Shown here in pieces: positions 1-10,350 of a stretch of DNA of 64,000 nucleotides. The stretch covers positions 3,038,001 through 3,102,000 of the forward strand of contig NZ_CP151275.1 of NCBI RefSeq assembly GCF_038235435.1, in the 5' to 3' direction. The stretch's first letter is position 1. Every line of letters begins with the position of its first letter. Below the pieces are notes generated by a model. It saw only the letters and a program-made list of their open reading frames with translations, was not told where the DNA came from and made no database searches. Both the position numbers and the translations under genes were made by a program. The DNA comes from Niveibacterium sp. SC-1 (GTDB lineage: Bacteria > Pseudomonadota > Gammaproteobacteria > Burkholderiales > Rhodocyclaceae).

Positions 1-1059
1 ACCTTCGCGGCAGGGCGTGCATTGGCCGCAGGATTCCTCGAAATAGAAGTACGAGAGGCGTTCGAGCGCCTTGACCATGCAGGTAGACTCGTCCATCACG
101 ATCACCGCGCCCGAGCCCAGCATCGAGCCGGCCTTGGAGATGCTGTCGTAATCCATCGTGCAGTCCATCATGATGGACGCAGGCAACACCGGTGCCGACG
201 AACCGCCCGGAATCACCGCCTTGAGCTTGCGGCCGCCACGCATGCCGCCGGCCAGCTCGAGCAATTCCGGGAAGGGCATGCCCAGCGGCACTTCGTAGTT
301 GCCCGGACGATTGACGTGTCCGGACACCGAGAACAGCTTGGTGCCGCCGTTGTTCGGCTTGCCAAGGTTCAGGAAGTCTTCGCCGCCGTTCACGATGATG
401 TACGGCACCGACGCAAAGGTCTCGGTGTTGTTGATCGTCGTCGGCTTGCCGTAGAGGCCGAAGCTCGCCGGGAAGGGCGGCTTAAAACGGGGTTGGCCCT
501 TTTTGCCTTCCAGCGATTCGAGCAGCGCGGTTTCCTCGCCACAGATGTAGGCGCCGTAGCCGTGGTGCGCGAAGAGTTCGAAGGAGAATTCCGAGCCTAG
601 GATTTTCTGGCCGAGCAGGCCGGCGGCGCGGGCCTCAGCCAGAGCCTCTTCAAAGCGCTCGTACTCGGCAAAAATCTCGCCGTGAATGTAGTTGTAGCCC
701 CGCTCGCAGCCCATCGCGTAGCCCGCGATGATCATGCCCTCGATCACCATGTGCGGGTTGTAGCGCAGCAGGTCGCGATCCTTGAACGTGCCCGGCTCGC
801 CTTCGTCGGAATTGCAGCAGACATACTTCGCGCCCGGGAACTGACGCGGCATGAAGCTCCACTTCAGGCCGGTCGGAAAGCCCGCACCACCACGGCCGCG
901 CAGCGCCGACTTCTTCAATTCGGCAATGATCGCGTCCGGTGTGATGCTCTCGCGGATGATCTTCTTCAGCGCTTCGTAGCCGCCGCGCTGGACGTAGTGC
1001 TCCAGACCCCAGGTACGGTCGCCATCAAGACCCGCGAGCAGATATGCCTTGTCGCTCAT
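1..1059 (-). CDS. nuoF: NADH-quinone oxidoreductase subunit F (partial, C-terminus beyond left edge)
   Basis: NADH-binding, FMN- and 4Fe-4S-carrying subunit of the peripheral arm of complex I; it takes electrons from NADH on the cytoplasmic side. The product begins [20 protein letters not shown], shows the glycine-rich NADH/FMN region ([18 protein letters not shown] near residue 55) and ends at the window edge in [11 protein letters not shown], the motif supplying three cysteines of the N3 4Fe-4S cluster. 353 codons are present; the family is usually about 430 residues, so roughly 75–80 C-terminal residues lie outside. The start ATG overlaps the nuoE stop by four bases (ATGA), indicating translational coupling. 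The identity is secure. Confidence 0.97.
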   Translation of the reverse strand, partial: MSDKAYLLAGLDGDRTWGLEHYVQRGGYEALKKIIRESITPDAIIAELKKSALRGRGGAGFPTGLKWSFMPRQFPGAKYVCCNSDEGEPGTFKDRDLLRYNPHMVIEGMIIAGYAMGCERGYNYIHGEIFAEYERFEEALAEARAAGLLGQKILGSEFSFELFAHHGYGAYICGEETALLESLEGKKGQPRFKPPFPASFGLYGKPTTINNTETFASVPYIIVNGGEDFLNLGKPNNGGTKLFSVSGHVNRPGNYEVPLGMPFPELLELAGGMRGGRKLKAVIPGGSSAPVLPASIMMDCTMDYDSISKAGSMLGSGAVIVMDESTCMVKALERLSYFYFEESCGQCTPCREG

Positions 1060-1532
1060 TGGCCCAGCTCCGCAATCAATTGGTCGATCTGGGCTTCGGT
1101 CATCTTGCAGCACATGCGGTGGTTGTTCACCAGCATGACGGGCGCATCGCCACAGGCGCCCATGCATTCACCCTCTTTGAGCGTGAACTTGCCGTCGGGC
1201 GTTGTCTCATTGAAGTCAATGCCGAGCTTCTTCTTCAGGTATTCGCCGGCGTGTTCGCCGCCTGAGAGCGCGCAGGGCAGATTGGTACAGATGGTCAGCT
1301 TGTGACGACCCGGCTGCTTGAGGTCGTACATGTTGTAGAAACTGGCGACTTCATATGCCGCGATCGGCGGCATGCCCAGATAGTTGGCGACGAATTCGAT
1401 CGTCTCGTTGGCGAGCCAGCCCTTCTCGGTTTGCGCGATGCGCAACGCTGACATGATCGCCGATTGCTTCTGATCGGCCGGATACTTGGCAACTTCCCGA
1501 TCGATCTTCTGAAGCGATTCCGTGCTCAGCAT
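1056..1532 (-). CDS. nuoE: NADH-quinone oxidoreductase subunit E
   Basis: Thioredoxin-like 2Fe-2S subunit (cluster N1a) of complex I that partners NuoF. The 158-residue product has an N-terminal helical region and the cysteine pairs CTNLPC (about residues 82–87) and GECMGAC (about 121–127), which together give the four ligands C-x4-C and C-x3-C. The length is typical for a proteobacterial NuoE. It sits 27 bases downstream of nuoD and overlaps nuoF by four bases, so it is an internal gene of the nuo operon. Confidence 0.97.
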   Translation of the reverse strand: MLSTESLQKIDREVAKYPADQKQSAIMSALRIAQTEKGWLANETIEFVANYLGMPPIAAYEVASFYNMYDLKQPGRHKLTICTNLPCALSGGEHAGEYLKKKLGIDFNETTPDGKFTLKEGECMGACGDAPVMLVNNHRMCCKMTEAQIDQLIAELGQ

Positions 1533-1559
1533 GATGAATGAATTTCCTCGACGATCCGT

Positions 1560-2813
1560 TCAGCGGTCGACTTCGCCGAAAACAATGTCCATGGTCCCGA
1601 TGATCGCGACGACGTCAGCGATCATGTGGCCGCGTGCCATCTCATCCATGGCGGCTAGGTGTGCGAACCCCGGCGCACGCAGCTTCAGGCGGTACGGCTT
1701 GTTGGCGCCGTCGGAAATCGCGTACACGCCGAACTCACCCTTCGGATGCTCGACAGCCGCATAGGCCTCGCCCGGCGGAACGTGAATGCCTTCGGTAAAG
1801 AGCTTGAAGTGGTGGATCAGCTCTTCCATGTTTTCCTTCATCGCGGCGCGAGAAGGCGGGGCAACCTTGTGGTTGTCCGAGATCACCGGGCCCGGGTTGG
1901 CCTTCAGCCACTCGATGCACTGACGCATGATCCGGTTGCTCTGGCGCATTTCTTCCATGCGCACCAGGTAGCGGTCGTAGCAATCGCCGTTCACGCCGAC
2001 CGGCACATCGAAGTCCATCTGGTCGTAGACCTCGTAGGGTTGCTTCTTGCGCAGGTCCCATTCGACGCCCGAACCCCGCAGCATCGCCCCGGTGAAACCC
2101 AGCGCCAGAGCCTGTTCCGGCGAGACCACGCCGATACCGACCGTGCGTTGCTTCCAGATACGGTTGTCGGTGAGAAGCGTGTGGTATTCGTCGATGTACT
2201 TCGGGAAACGCTCAGTGAAGTCCCAGAGGAAATCCAGTACCGAGCCATCACGCGCAGCGTTAAGCTTTTTCAGCGTAGCCGCATCGCGGTATTTGGAGCT
2301 TTCGTACTGCGGCATCTTCGCCGGCAGGTCGCGATAGACGCCGCCCGGACGATAGTAGGCCGCGTGCATGCGCGCGCCCGACACCGCCTCGTACACATCC
2401 ATGAGGTCTTCGCGCTCACGGAAGGTGTAGAGCACCAGCGTCATGCCGCCGATGTCCAGCGCATGCGTGCCGATGTTCAGCAGGTGGTTCAACACACGCG
2501 TGACTTCATCGAAGAGCACACGGATGTACTGGGCACGCAGGGGCACTTCGATGCCCAGCAGACGCTCGATCGCCATGCAGTAGGCGTGCTCGTTGGCCAT
2601 CATCGACACATAGTCGAGACGGTCCATGTAGGGCACTGACTGGATCCAGGTGCGCGTCTCGGCAAGCTTTTCGGTGCCGCGGTGCAGGAGGCCGATGTGC
2701 GGATCGGCACGCTCGACGACTTCGCCGTCGAGTTCCAGCACGAGGCGCAGCACACCGTGCGCGGCCGGGTGCTGCGGACCGAAGTTGATCGTGTAGTTGC
2801 GGATTTCAGCCAT
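1560..2813 (-). CDS. nuoD: NADH-quinone oxidoreductase subunit D (49 kDa)
   Basis: 417-residue quinone-site subunit of complex I, homologous to the large subunit of NiFe hydrogenases but without metal-binding cysteines. It begins [20 protein letters not shown], the family signature whose histidines line the quinone pocket, and ends [12 protein letters not shown], the conserved C-terminus. It is a stand-alone D subunit, not the NuoCD fusion of enteric bacteria. The ATG shares one base with the nuoC stop (TAATG), which supports this start. Confidence 0.98.
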   Translation of the reverse strand: MAEIRNYTINFGPQHPAAHGVLRLVLELDGEVVERADPHIGLLHRGTEKLAETRTWIQSVPYMDRLDYVSMMANEHAYCMAIERLLGIEVPLRAQYIRVLFDEVTRVLNHLLNIGTHALDIGGMTLVLYTFREREDLMDVYEAVSGARMHAAYYRPGGVYRDLPAKMPQYESSKYRDAATLKKLNAARDGSVLDFLWDFTERFPKYIDEYHTLLTDNRIWKQRTVGIGVVSPEQALALGFTGAMLRGSGVEWDLRKKQPYEVYDQMDFDVPVGVNGDCYDRYLVRMEEMRQSNRIMRQCIEWLKANPGPVISDNHKVAPPSRAAMKENMEELIHHFKLFTEGIHVPPGEAYAAVEHPKGEFGVYAISDGANKPYRLKLRAPGFAHLAAMDEMARGHMIADVVAIIGTMDIVFGEVDR

Positions 2814-3412
2814 TACTGAACCTGCCCGTAGTTGTCTTCGCGGACGATGCGCGGCGTGACTTCACGCGGCTCGATCGTGACCGGCTGATAGATCACGCGT
2901 CCCTGCTCCGGGTCATAGCGCATTTCCACGTAACCCGAAATCGGGAAGTCTTTGCGGAACGGATGGCCGACGAAACCGTAGTCGGTGAGGATGCGGCGCA
3001 GGTCCGGATGACCTTCGAACATCAGGCCGTAGAGATCGAAAGCCTCGCGCTCATACCAGTTCACGCTCGGCCACACATCGCTTACGGAAGCCAGAACGGG
3101 GAACTCGTCGGAATCCGCGAAAGCGCGCAAACGCAGGCGCCAGTTGTGCGTGACAGACAGCAGATGGCTGACTGCCGCGTAACGCGGCACGTGCGCGCCG
3201 CGAACGGCGTGAGCCGAATAGTCCACGCCACACAGATCGACCAATTGTTCGAAACGAAGCGCCGGGTCGTTGCACAGGGTTTGCGCCACAGCCAGATAGT
3301 CGGAAGCACCAACCTCAAGCGTCACTTCGTCGCGTTCGCACACCAACGCACGGATACGCTCGCCAAGCGCCGAGCGAAGAGCCTCCTGGAGGCGTTCGAG
3401 CTTTGCAGTCAT
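2813..3412 (-). CDS. nuoC: NADH-quinone oxidoreductase subunit C (30 kDa)
   Basis: 199-residue connecting subunit of the hydrophilic arm of complex I. The family signature is visible near residues 116–145 ([20 protein letters not shown] followed by [20 protein letters not shown]), as is the usual C-terminal tail with [13 protein letters not shown]. It lies 15 bases after nuoB and overlaps nuoD by one base. It carries no redox centre; its role is structural, next to NuoD. Confidence 0.97.
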   Translation of the reverse strand: MTAKLERLQEALRSALGERIRALVCERDEVTLEVGASDYLAVAQTLCNDPALRFEQLVDLCGVDYSAHAVRGAHVPRYAAVSHLLSVTHNWRLRLRAFADSDEFPVLASVSDVWPSVNWYEREAFDLYGLMFEGHPDLRRILTDYGFVGHPFRKDFPISGYVEMRYDPEQGRVIYQPVTIEPREVTPRIVREDNYGQVQ

Positions 3413-3427
3413 GGGATTCTCGCCAAC

Positions 3428-3904
3428 TCAGCGCGCGATGGTGTTGGTGCGCTTGATCTTGTTCTGCAACTGGATGATCCCGTAGATCAGCGCCTCTGCG
3501 GTCGGCGGGCAACCAGGCACGTACACGTCAACCGGCACGATGCGATCGCAACCGCGGACGACGGAATAGGAATAGTGATAGTAGCCACCGCCGTTCGCGC
3601 AGGACCCCATCGACAACACCCAGCGCGGCTCGGGCATCTGGTCATAGACCTTGCGCAGAGCGGGCGCCATCTTGTTGCACAGGGTGCCGGCCACGATCAT
3701 GAGGTCGGACTGGCGGGGGCTGGGGCGGAAGATCACCCCGAAGCGGTCGAGGTCATAGCGAGAGCAACCGGCGTGGATCATTTCCACAGCGCAACAGGCC
3801 AGACCAAAAGTCATCGGCCAAAGCGAACCGGTTCGAGTCCAGTTAATGACCGAGTCGAGGGACGTCGTGACGAAGCCCTCGCGAAATACGCCTTCAATAC
3901 TCAT
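3428..3904 (-). CDS. nuoB: NADH-quinone oxidoreductase subunit B
   Basis: 158-residue subunit that holds the terminal 4Fe-4S cluster N2, which passes electrons to quinone. The ligand pattern is clear: the CC pair in [10 protein letters not shown] (about residues 36–37), a cysteine in MGSCANGGG near 100, and VPGCPPT near 130. Length and motifs match the PSST/NuoB family. It is encoded between nuoA (42 bases upstream) and nuoC. Confidence 0.98.
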   Translation of the reverse strand: MSIEGVFREGFVTTSLDSVINWTRTGSLWPMTFGLACCAVEMIHAGCSRYDLDRFGVIFRPSPRQSDLMIVAGTLCNKMAPALRKVYDQMPEPRWVLSMGSCANGGGYYHYSYSVVRGCDRIVPVDVYVPGCPPTAEALIYGIIQLQNKIKRTNTIAR

Positions 3905-3946
3905 ACACCCCCCAACATCAGCCGGCGTCGTTGCCGGCCGAGCGGA

Positions 3947-4321
3947 TTACTCCCAATCCAGGGCACCGCGCTTACGAACGTAGAGATAACCCACGATCAG
4001 CACGCCCAGGAAGACAAGCATTTCGAAGAAACCGAACAGGCGAATTGAATCATTGGCCGTGATATCCCGGAGAATGGATGCCCAGGGAATCAGGAACGCG
4101 ACTTCAATATCGAAAAGGATGAACAGAATACAGATGAGGTAATAGCGGACGTCGAATTTGACGCGCGCATCTTCAAACGCCTCGAACCCGCATTCGTAAG
4201 GGGAATTCTTTTCGGAATCGGGCTTGTTGCGGCCGAGCAAGCGACCCACAACAGCCATGATGACGGCAACGGCGATGCCTACAACGATGAAAACCAATAC
4301 CGGGAAATAGTTTTCGAGCAT
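3947..4321 (-). CDS. nuoA: NADH-quinone oxidoreductase subunit A
   Basis: 124-residue membrane subunit of complex I with three predicted transmembrane segments (about residues 5–28, 62–85 and 94–113). The family motifs NSPYECGFE (about residues 39–47, with the redox-sensitive loop cysteine) and LFDIEVAFL (about 69–77) are present. The open frame continues upstream through the tRNA-Leu gene, so the ATG at 4321 giving [15 protein letters not shown] is taken as the start. It is the first gene of the nuo operon on this strand. No strong Shine-Dalgarno sequence precedes it. Confidence 0.95.
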   Translation of the reverse strand: MLENYFPVLVFIVVGIAVAVIMAVVGRLLGRNKPDSEKNSPYECGFEAFEDARVKFDVRYYLICILFILFDIEVAFLIPWASILRDITANDSIRLFGFFEMLVFLGVLIVGYLYVRKRGALDWE

Positions 4322-4381
4322 GGAATCGCGGCCCGCGGAGAAAAATACTGAGTTGCCACTTGAGGAAATTTCTACTTGAGA

Positions 4382-4405
4382 AAACGCCCGCGAATGCGGG
4401 CGTTT
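4382..4405 (-). terminator. Rho-independent terminator after tRNA-Leu
   Basis: Perfect 10-bp inverted repeat (AAACGCCCGC, loop GAAT, GCGGGCGTTT). On the minus strand it is followed by TTTTC, 10 bases past the tRNA CCA end. It separates the tRNA transcript from nuoA; some read-through into nuo is possible. Confidence 0.8.
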
Positions 4406-4415
4406 CTTCGATTTC

Positions 4416-4500
4416 TGGTGCCGACGGTGAGACTCGAACTCACACGGCTTGCGCCACCACCCCCTCAAGATGGCGTGTCTACCAATTTCACCACGTCGGC
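4416..4500 (-). tRNA. tRNA-Leu (anticodon GAG)
   Basis: The minus strand reads GCCGACGTGGTGAAATTGGT at the 5' end and closes with GTCGGCACCA. The 7-bp acceptor stem (GCCGACG/CGTCGGC) is perfect, the T-arm contains GTTCGAGTC, and the CCA is encoded. The anticodon arm is CCATC-TTGAGGG-GGTGG, which puts GAG in the anticodon position. The long variable arm expected of a class II tRNA is present (GCGCAAGC region). It lies between secG and nuoA, as in many betaproteobacteria. Confidence 0.95.
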
Positions 4501-4517
4501 AAGAACAACAGAAAAAG

Positions 4518-4546
4518 ATTATAGCCGTTTTTTGCGAATTGAGCAA
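4518..4546 (-). promoter_or_regulatory. Sigma-70 promoter of tRNA-Leu
   Basis: The minus strand has TTGCTC (4541–4546), a 17-bp spacer and a perfect TATAAT (4518–4523), ending 17 bases before the mature tRNA 5' end. The spacer and near-consensus boxes make this one of the clearest promoters in the window. Confidence 0.8.
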
Positions 4547-4570
4547 AGCATCCGCACAAAACCAACACGG

Positions 4571-4924
4571 CTATTTCGGAACATCTTGCCCCTTGCCTGC
4601 GTCGGTCGCGGGCGAAGACTGTGCCGGCTGAATCGCGGCAGGCTTGGCGGCGCCATCCATCAGGCTGCCGGAGGCCACCGTGCGATGTCCGGCCAGGTAA
4701 GTCAGAGACAGGCTGGTAATGAAGAACACGGTTGCCAGTACGGCAGTCGTGCGGGACATGAAGTTTGCCGAGCCCGAGGCACCGAAAAGGCTACCGGAGG
4801 CGCCGCCCCCGAAGGAGGCACCCATGTCGGCGCCCTTGCCATGCTGAACCAGCACCAAGCCGATCACACCAAGACCAACCAGCACATGTACGGTCAGCAC
4901 GAGGCCGAAGAGAAATCCACTCAC
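4571..4924 (-). CDS. secG: Preprotein translocase subunit SecG
   Basis: Small inner-membrane partner of SecYE that assists SecA-driven protein export. The product has two hydrophobic segments flanking the family motif LVLVQHGKGADMGASFGGG and a following GSLFGASGSANF stretch, then a Pro/Ala-rich tail. I place the start at the GTG at 4924 because GGAG stands six bases upstream in the mRNA (117 residues). An in-frame ATG at 4951 would add nine residues but lacks a ribosome site. In related genomes tpiA usually lies directly upstream; here the neighbour is pstB. Confidence 0.93.
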   Translation of the reverse strand: MSGFLFGLVLTVHVLVGLGVIGLVLVQHGKGADMGASFGGGASGSLFGASGSANFMSRTTAVLATVFFITSLSLTYLAGHRTVASGSLMDGAAKPAAIQPAQSSPATDAGKGQDVPK

Positions 4925-5009
4925 ATGAAGCTCCGAGGAAACGGATTGCAAAACCCGCGATTGTACTCGCGACGGGGCAACTGCTTCAACTCAGCCCCCA
5001 AAAGAACGG

Positions 5010-5055
5010 CGGGCACGCCCTGGCGGCCGCACGTAGCGACACCAGAGCGTGCCCG
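5010..5055. terminator. Large imperfect inverted repeat between pstB and secG
   Basis: CGGGCACGC (5010–5018) pairs with GCGTGCCCG (5047–5055), extended by CTGG/CCAG inside. On the minus strand it follows pstB, and a short T-rich stretch (CGTTCTTTTG) comes after it, so it probably ends the pst transcript before secG. The T-run is not contiguous, so termination is inferred. Confidence 0.45.
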
Positions 5056-5094
5056 GAACCGGAACGGCCAAGGAGCGCGCTAGCCGCGCCCCAC

Positions 5095-5874
5095 TCAGCC
5101 GAAGCGGCCGGTGATGTAGTCCTCGGTCTGCTTCTTCTGCGGACTCAGGAAGATCTGGTCCGTAACACCGAACTCGATCATCTCTCCCAGATACATGTAT
5201 GCCGTGTAGTCCGAAACGCGTGCGGCCTGCTGCATGTTGTGGGTGACGATCGCGATCGTGAAGTCGTGGCGCAGTTCGTGGATCAGCTCTTCGATGCGCG
5301 CCGTCGAGATCGGGTCCAGCGCCGAGGTCGGCTCATCGAGCAGCAGGACTTCCGGCTTCACCGCGATCCCACGTGCGATGCACAGACGTTGCTGCTGACC
5401 ACCGGAGAGCCCGAGGCCACTCTGATTGAGCTTGTCCTTGACCTCGTCCCACAGTGCGGCCCGAGTAAGCGCCCACTGCACGCGTTCATCCATCTCGGCA
5501 CGCGAGAGCCGCTCGTGCAGGCGCACGCCGAACGCGATGTTCTCGTAGATGCTCATCGGGAACGGGGTCGGCTTCTGGAAGACCATGCCGACGCGCGCGC
5601 GCAGCTGGTTCAGGTCCGCCTCCCGATCGAGAATATTGCGGCCATCCAGCAGGATCTGGCCCTCGGCGCGCTGGTTCGGGTAGAGCTCGTACATGCGGTT
5701 GAGCGCGCGCAACAGGGTGGACTTGCCGCAACCCGACGGACCGATGAAGGCGGTCACGCGACGGTCGAAGATATCCAGATGGACGTTCTTGATCGCGTGG
5801 AACTTGCCGTAATAGAAGTTGAAGTTCTTGACCTGGATCTGGGCCTTGAGCTGCGTGTCCTGGGGCGTGTTCAT
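5095..5874 (-). CDS. pstB: Phosphate ABC transporter ATP-binding protein PstB
   Basis: 259-residue ATPase that powers phosphate import through PstA/PstC. It shows the Walker A motif GPSGCGKST (about residues 46–54), the ABC signature LSGGQQQRL (about 154–162), the Walker [13 protein letters not shown] and the switch histidine in [12 protein letters not shown]. These are diagnostic of PstB rather than a generic ABC ATPase. It is the last gene of pstSCAB; no phoU follows, the next gene being secG. Confidence 0.97.
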   Translation of the reverse strand: MNTPQDTQLKAQIQVKNFNFYYGKFHAIKNVHLDIFDRRVTAFIGPSGCGKSTLLRALNRMYELYPNQRAEGQILLDGRNILDREADLNQLRARVGMVFQKPTPFPMSIYENIAFGVRLHERLSRAEMDERVQWALTRAALWDEVKDKLNQSGLGLSGGQQQRLCIARGIAVKPEVLLLDEPTSALDPISTARIEELIHELRHDFTIAIVTHNMQQAARVSDYTAYMYLGEMIEFGVTDQIFLSPQKKQTEDYITGRFG

Positions 5875-5890
5875 CAGGTTTCTCTATTTA

Positions 5891-6730
5891 TCAGTGTTCG
5901 GGTTGTTTCGTCAGCAGGGTGCGGGCGACGATGTTGATCGCCAAGACACCAAGCGTGATCAGGAAGACGCCGGCCCAAGCCAGGCGTTGCCAGTCGGGGA
6001 AGGGGCTCATCGCGAACTTGAAGATGGTCACCGGAAGGTTGGCCATCGGCTTGTCCAGGTCCAGGCTCCAGAACTGGTTCGAGAGCGCGGTGAAGAGCAA
6101 GGGCGCCGTCTCACCGGCGATCCGCGCGACAGCGAGCAACACCCCGGTGATCACGCCAGCTCGGGCGGAGCGCAGCGTCACCATCATGATGACCTTCCAG
6201 CGCGGCGCACCCAGCGCAAATGCAGCCTCACGCAACGTGTTTGCCACGAGCCCGAGCATGTTCTCGGTCGTGCGCACCACGACTGGCACGACGAGCAGCG
6301 CCAGGGCGATGACACCCGCCCAGCCCGAGAAAGAGCCATTCTTGGCGACGTACAGGCCGTACACGAAGAGACCGACAACGATGGAGGGCGCCGAGAGTAG
6401 AAGGTCGTTGATGAAGCGCGTCACCTCGGCCATCAGGCTGCGCGAGCCGTACTCGGCGAGGAAGACGCCGGTAAGAACACCCACCGGCGTGCCGATCAGC
6501 GTCGCCAGCCCCACCATGATGACGCTGCCCGCGATAGCGTTGGCGAGACCGCCCTGCCCGCCCGGCGGCGGCGTCATCTCGGTGAAGAGACTGGCCGACA
6601 GCGCGGTCGCGCCGATGCCGAGCACGGTGAAGAGGATCCAGATCAGCCACATGAGGCCGAAGGCCATGGCCGCCATCGACAGGCCGATGGCCACGCCGTT
6701 GGTGATCTTGCGTTGAGTAAGCAGTTGCAT
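5891..6730 (-). CDS. pstA: Phosphate ABC transporter permease PstA
   Basis: 279-residue inner-membrane permease with about six transmembrane segments, forming the phosphate channel with PstC. The cytoplasmic coupling loop that contacts PstB is visible ([20 protein letters not shown], residues about 186–205). It starts at an ATG 11 bases after pstC and ends 16 bases before pstB. Confidence 0.96.
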   Translation of the reverse strand: MQLLTQRKITNGVAIGLSMAAMAFGLMWLIWILFTVLGIGATALSASLFTEMTPPPGGQGGLANAIAGSVIMVGLATLIGTPVGVLTGVFLAEYGSRSLMAEVTRFINDLLLSAPSIVVGLFVYGLYVAKNGSFSGWAGVIALALLVVPVVVRTTENMLGLVANTLREAAFALGAPRWKVIMMVTLRSARAGVITGVLLAVARIAGETAPLLFTALSNQFWSLDLDKPMANLPVTIFKFAMSPFPDWQRLAWAGVFLITLGVLAINIVARTLLTKQPEH

Positions 6731-6741
6731 GCGGGTGATCC

Positions 6742-7731
6742 TTACTTGCCGTTCTGCTTCTGCATGCGCAGCAGGAGCAGCTTCGAGAAGATGAGCACGG
6801 CAAGCGTGATGGCAAAGAGCACGAGCCCGAGATAGATCAGCGAGGCGCTATGTAGCCCCTCCTCCGCTTCGGCAAATTCGTTCGCCAGCGCCGAGGTAAT
6901 GCTGTTGCCCGGAAGGAAGAGGGAAACACCCTCAAAGGAGTTCGCGTTCCCGATGACGAAGGTCACCGCCATCGTTTCACCCAGCGCCCGCCCCAGCCCG
7001 AGCATGATCCCGCCCATGACCCCGATGCGGGTGTAGGGCAGCACCACGTTCCATACCACCTCCCAGGTGGTGCAGCCGAGCCCGTAAGCCGATTCCTTGA
7101 TCATGGCCGGCGTCACTTCGAAAACGTCACGCATGACGGAAGTGATGAACGGGATGATCATGACGGCGAGGATGATGCCGGCAGTGAGCATGCCGATGCC
7201 CAACTGAGGGCCCTGGAAAAGCGCCCCGAGTACCGGCACGTTGCCCAGCGTGGCAGCGATCGCCGGCTGCGCGTACTTCGCGAAGAGCGGCGCGAAAAAG
7301 AGCAAACCCCACATGCCGTAGACGATGCTGGGAATGCCGGCGAGCAGCTCGATGGCGATGCCGAGCGGCCGACGCAGCCAGCGGGGCGAGAGTTCAGTGA
7401 GGAATACGGCAATGCCGAAGCTGACGGGCACCGCAATGATCAGCGCAATGGCCGAACTCATGAGCGTGCCGTAGATCGGGATCAGGGCGCCGAAGCGCTG
7501 CATCGGCGGGTTCCAGTCCGCGCTCACGAGGAACCCCAGGCCGAAGGCCTTGATCGACGGCCAAGCGCCGACGATCAAGGAAACGATGATCCCCAGCAGC
7601 GTCGTCAGCGCCAACAGGGCAAACACGCGGGTGAGATTGAAGAACACCCAATCGCCAACCCTGCCGGTCCCTCGCTTAAGCGCCGGTTCGGGTTCGACCC
7701 CGACTGCTTCGTTACGCAGAACTGTCTGCAC
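6742..7731 (-). CDS. pstC: Phosphate ABC transporter permease PstC
   Basis: Partner permease of PstA with an N-terminal cytoplasmic tail and about six transmembrane segments. The coupling loop [20 protein letters not shown] and the motif [20 protein letters not shown] are typical of PstC. I prefer the GTG at 7731 (329 residues) because GGAG lies nine bases upstream in the mRNA; a TTG at 7752 would add seven residues. pstC is separated from pstS by a strong hairpin, which probably lowers its expression relative to the binding protein. Confidence 0.94.
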   Translation of the reverse strand: MQTVLRNEAVGVEPEPALKRGTGRVGDWVFFNLTRVFALLALTTLLGIIVSLIVGAWPSIKAFGLGFLVSADWNPPMQRFGALIPIYGTLMSSAIALIIAVPVSFGIAVFLTELSPRWLRRPLGIAIELLAGIPSIVYGMWGLLFFAPLFAKYAQPAIAATLGNVPVLGALFQGPQLGIGMLTAGIILAVMIIPFITSVMRDVFEVTPAMIKESAYGLGCTTWEVVWNVVLPYTRIGVMGGIMLGLGRALGETMAVTFVIGNANSFEGVSLFLPGNSITSALANEFAEAEEGLHSASLIYLGLVLFAITLAVLIFSKLLLLRMQKQNGK

Positions 7732-7752
7732 GCTTTGAGTCTCCGCAAACAA

Positions 7753-7782
7753 GCGACGCGGCGAAACCTTCCGCCGCGTCGC
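7753..7782 (-). terminator. Intra-operon hairpin between pstS and pstC
   Basis: Perfect 11-bp stem GCGACGCGGCG / CGCCGCGTCGC with an 8-base loop, followed on the minus strand by TTGTTTG. Its position 39 bases after the pstS stop suggests partial termination or 3'-end protection, so that the abundant periplasmic protein is made in excess of the permease. The structure is seen; the role is inferred. Confidence 0.6.
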
Positions 7783-7821
7783 CCTTATGCCTTAGGTTCG
7801 GAAAGGAACAGTGAGTCCGGC

Positions 7822-8865
7822 TTACTTGGCCGCAAAAACCGACTTGCCCGAGCCATCCTTGATCGAGCCCCACGCGCCATGAATCTGGCCGACGAGGTCC
7901 TGGGGCAGCGGCACGTAGTCCAGGTCGGTGGCCATCGCGCTACCGTTCTTATAGGCCCACTCGAAGAACTTGAGCACTTCGGCCGCCTGCTCCGGCTTTT
8001 CCGGGACCAACGGCAGCACGATGAAGGTCGCGCCGGTGATCGGCCAGGCTTCCTTGCCGCTCTGGTTGGTCAGGATCTGGTAGAAGGCCGACTTGCTCCA
8101 GTCCGCGGTCGCGGCGGCGGCCTTGAAGTTCACATCGTCCGGGGAAACGAAAGCTCCTGCGGCGTTCTGCAGCTGGACGAAGGGAAGCTTGTTCTGTTTG
8201 GCGTAGGCGTACTCGACGTAGCCGATGGCGCCGGGCAGTTGCTGGACGAAGGCCGACACGCCTTCGTTGCCCTTGCCACCCATGCCGGTGGGCCACTGCA
8301 CCGCGGTGCCCTCACCAACCTTCTGCTTCCACTCGGGGCTGACCTTCGAAAGGTAGTTGGAGAAGATGAAGGTGGTACCGGAACCGTCGGCACGACGGAC
8401 CACGGCGACCGGCTGATCCGGCAACGTCACACCGGGGTTCAGGCCGGTGATCGCCGGATCGTTCCACTTCTTGATCTTGCCCAGGAAAATGTCGGCGAGG
8501 ACAGTGCCGGTCAGCTTGATCTGACCCGGCTTGATACCCGTCACATTGAGGACAGGCACCACACCGCCGATCACGGTCGGGAATTGCATCAGGCCGTCCT
8601 TCTGCAGCTCTTCGGGCTTGAGCGGCATGTCGGAGGCACCGAAATCGACCGTCTTGGCGCGGATCTGCTTGAGACCGCCAGACGAACCGATCGATTGATA
8701 GTTCACCTTGTTACCGGTGGCCTTTTGGTAGGCATCGGCCCACTTGGCATACACCGGTGCGGGAAAGGAAGCTCCCGCGCCAACCACTTCGGCAGCGGAG
8801 ACAGAGGCCGCGGCCATCAGGCCGAGGGCTGCGAAGGAAGCAGCAAGGGTGTTACGAATGCGCAT
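7822..8865 (-). CDS. pstS: Phosphate-binding periplasmic protein PstS
   Basis: 347-residue high-affinity phosphate-binding protein of the PstSCAB importer. It begins with a Sec signal peptide ([20 protein letters not shown], cleavage near SVSAA). The mature start [14 protein letters not shown] is the PstS signature, and the loops [17 protein letters not shown] and RRADGSGTT form the phosphate site. The ATG at 8865 has GAGG eight bases upstream; an in-frame upstream ATG would destroy the signal peptide. It is the first gene of pstSCAB; no phoB, phoR or phoU is in the window. Confidence 0.97.
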   Translation of the reverse strand: MRIRNTLAASFAALGLMAAASVSAAEVVGAGASFPAPVYAKWADAYQKATGNKVNYQSIGSSGGLKQIRAKTVDFGASDMPLKPEELQKDGLMQFPTVIGGVVPVLNVTGIKPGQIKLTGTVLADIFLGKIKKWNDPAITGLNPGVTLPDQPVAVVRRADGSGTTFIFSNYLSKVSPEWKQKVGEGTAVQWPTGMGGKGNEGVSAFVQQLPGAIGYVEYAYAKQNKLPFVQLQNAAGAFVSPDDVNFKAAAATADWSKSAFYQILTNQSGKEAWPITGATFIVLPLVPEKPEQAAEVLKFFEWAYKNGSAMATDLDYVPLPQDLVGQIHGAWGSIKDGSGKSVFAAK

Positions 8866-8913
8866 GTTATTCCTCAGGTGTTCTAGGCAACTCGGCGCAC
8901 TGTAGAACGCCAT

Positions 8914-8931
8914 TGTTACGCCGGGATGACA
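8914..8931 (-). promoter_or_regulatory. Possible degenerate Pho box upstream of pstS
   Basis: The minus strand reads TGTCATC-CCGG-CGTAACA, about 50 bases before the pstS ATG. The spacing (7-4-7) matches a PhoB direct repeat, and the first half resembles the CTGTCAT half-site. The second half fits poorly, so this is only a candidate. Confidence 0.3.
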
Positions 8932-8978
8932 TGTCGCAAATCCGTAAGACCCGCCTCCTCCGCAGGCCGCGCCCGCGC

Positions 8979-10334
8979 TTACTCCACTGCTGCGCGCACC
9001 GCTGCGGCGATGGCCTGGACGTGCTGCTCGACCTGAGCCGCGTCGGCTGCTTCCACCATGACGCGCAGGACGGGCTCGGTGCCGGACGCCCGCAGGAGCA
9101 CCCGTCCTGTACTGCCAAGGCCGGACTCGGCTTGCACCACGGCGTCCCGGATGCCTTTGTCAGACTGCCAGTCAAACCCGGCCGCAACCCGCACGTTCAC
9201 CAGCTTCTGCGGATAAAACTGCAGGGAAGCGCAGGCCTCTGACAGCGTTTCCTTGGTTTCGCACAACGCGGCGAGAACCTGCAGCGCAGAGACAATCGCA
9301 TCACCCGTCGAGTGCCGGTCCAGGCAGATGATGTGCCCCGAGTTCTCGCCGCCCAGGCGCCAGCCGCGCTCGATCAGCATCTCCAGCACGTAGCGGTCAC
9401 CCACCTTGGCGCGCTCGAAAGGCGCGTCCAGCGCTTCGACGGCGCGTTGGAAGCCCAGGTTGCTCATCAGCGTCCCGACCACGCCGGAGAGTCGCCCCTG
9501 GGCCTTCTGGGCCCGCGCGATGACGTAGAGGAGCTTGTCACCGTCGTACACCGCCCCCTGCCGATCAACCATGATCAGCCGGTCCCCATCTCCGTCGAGG
9601 GCGATCCCGAGATCGGCGCCCTGGGCAAGCGTGAAACGGCGAAGCGTTTCAGGCGAAGTCGCGCCAACCTGGTCGTTGATGTTCAGGCCGTTCGGCTCCT
9701 TGCCGATCGTCACGACGTCAGCGCCCAGTTCGTGGAATACGCGCGGAGCGATGTGGTACGCCGCGCCATGTGCGCAGTCCACAGCGATCTTCAGCCCGCG
9801 CAGATCCAGTTCATTGGGGAAGGTGCTCTTGCAGAACTCGATGTAGCGGCCAGCCGCGTCCTCGATGCGACGGGCACGTCCCAGGCGCGCAGACTCGGCA
9901 CAGCCCATCGGATGCTCCAGCTGCGCCTCGATGGCCAGTTCTACCTGATCCGGCAGCTTGCTCCCACCCGCGGAGAAGAACTTGATCCCATTGTCGTAGT
10001 AGGGATTGTGCGAGGCCGAAATCACGACACCGGCCTCCAGTCGCAGCGCCCGCGTCAGGTAAGCCACGCCAGGCGTCGGCAGCGGGCCGCACAGCAGAAC
10101 GTCCACGCCCGCGGCGGTGAAACCCGCCTCGAGGGCCGCTTCCAGCATGTAGCCGGAGACCCGCGTGTCCTTGCCGATCAGCACGGTCGGCCGTTCGTGA
10201 CCGGCGGCAACCCGGCTGCCTTCGCATAAAACCCGACCGGCGGCGTAGCCAAGCCGCATCACGAAATCCGGCGTGATCGGCGATTCGCCAACCTTGCCTC
10301 TCACCCCATCCGTACCGAAATACTTGCGCGCCAT
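8979..10334 (-). CDS. glmM: Phosphoglucosamine mutase GlmM
   Basis: 451-residue cytoplasmic enzyme that converts glucosamine-6-phosphate to glucosamine-1-phosphate for peptidoglycan and LPS precursors. It starts [17 protein letters not shown], carries the phosphoserine loop [18 protein letters not shown] (active Ser near residue 102), the metal-binding loop ALDGDGDR and the C-terminal phosphate-binding motif [14 protein letters not shown]. The ATG at 10334 has a good ribosome site (GGGAGG nine bases upstream in the mRNA). The frame is open much further upstream, but that part lies antisense to nothing conserved and overlaps folP. Confidence 0.97.
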   Translation of the reverse strand: MARKYFGTDGVRGKVGESPITPDFVMRLGYAAGRVLCEGSRVAAGHERPTVLIGKDTRVSGYMLEAALEAGFTAAGVDVLLCGPLPTPGVAYLTRALRLEAGVVISASHNPYYDNGIKFFSAGGSKLPDQVELAIEAQLEHPMGCAESARLGRARRIEDAAGRYIEFCKSTFPNELDLRGLKIAVDCAHGAAYHIAPRVFHELGADVVTIGKEPNGLNINDQVGATSPETLRRFTLAQGADLGIALDGDGDRLIMVDRQGAVYDGDKLLYVIARAQKAQGRLSGVVGTLMSNLGFQRAVEALDAPFERAKVGDRYVLEMLIERGWRLGGENSGHIICLDRHSTGDAIVSALQVLAALCETKETLSEACASLQFYPQKLVNVRVAAGFDWQSDKGIRDAVVQAESGLGSTGRVLLRASGTEPVLRVMVEAADAAQVEQHVQAIAAAVRAAVE

Positions 10335-10350
10335 TCGCGCCTCCCTCTCG

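Noticed and set aside
3947..4546. Longer nuoA frame starting upstream of 4321
   Set aside because: It would be translated across the tRNA-Leu gene and its terminator.
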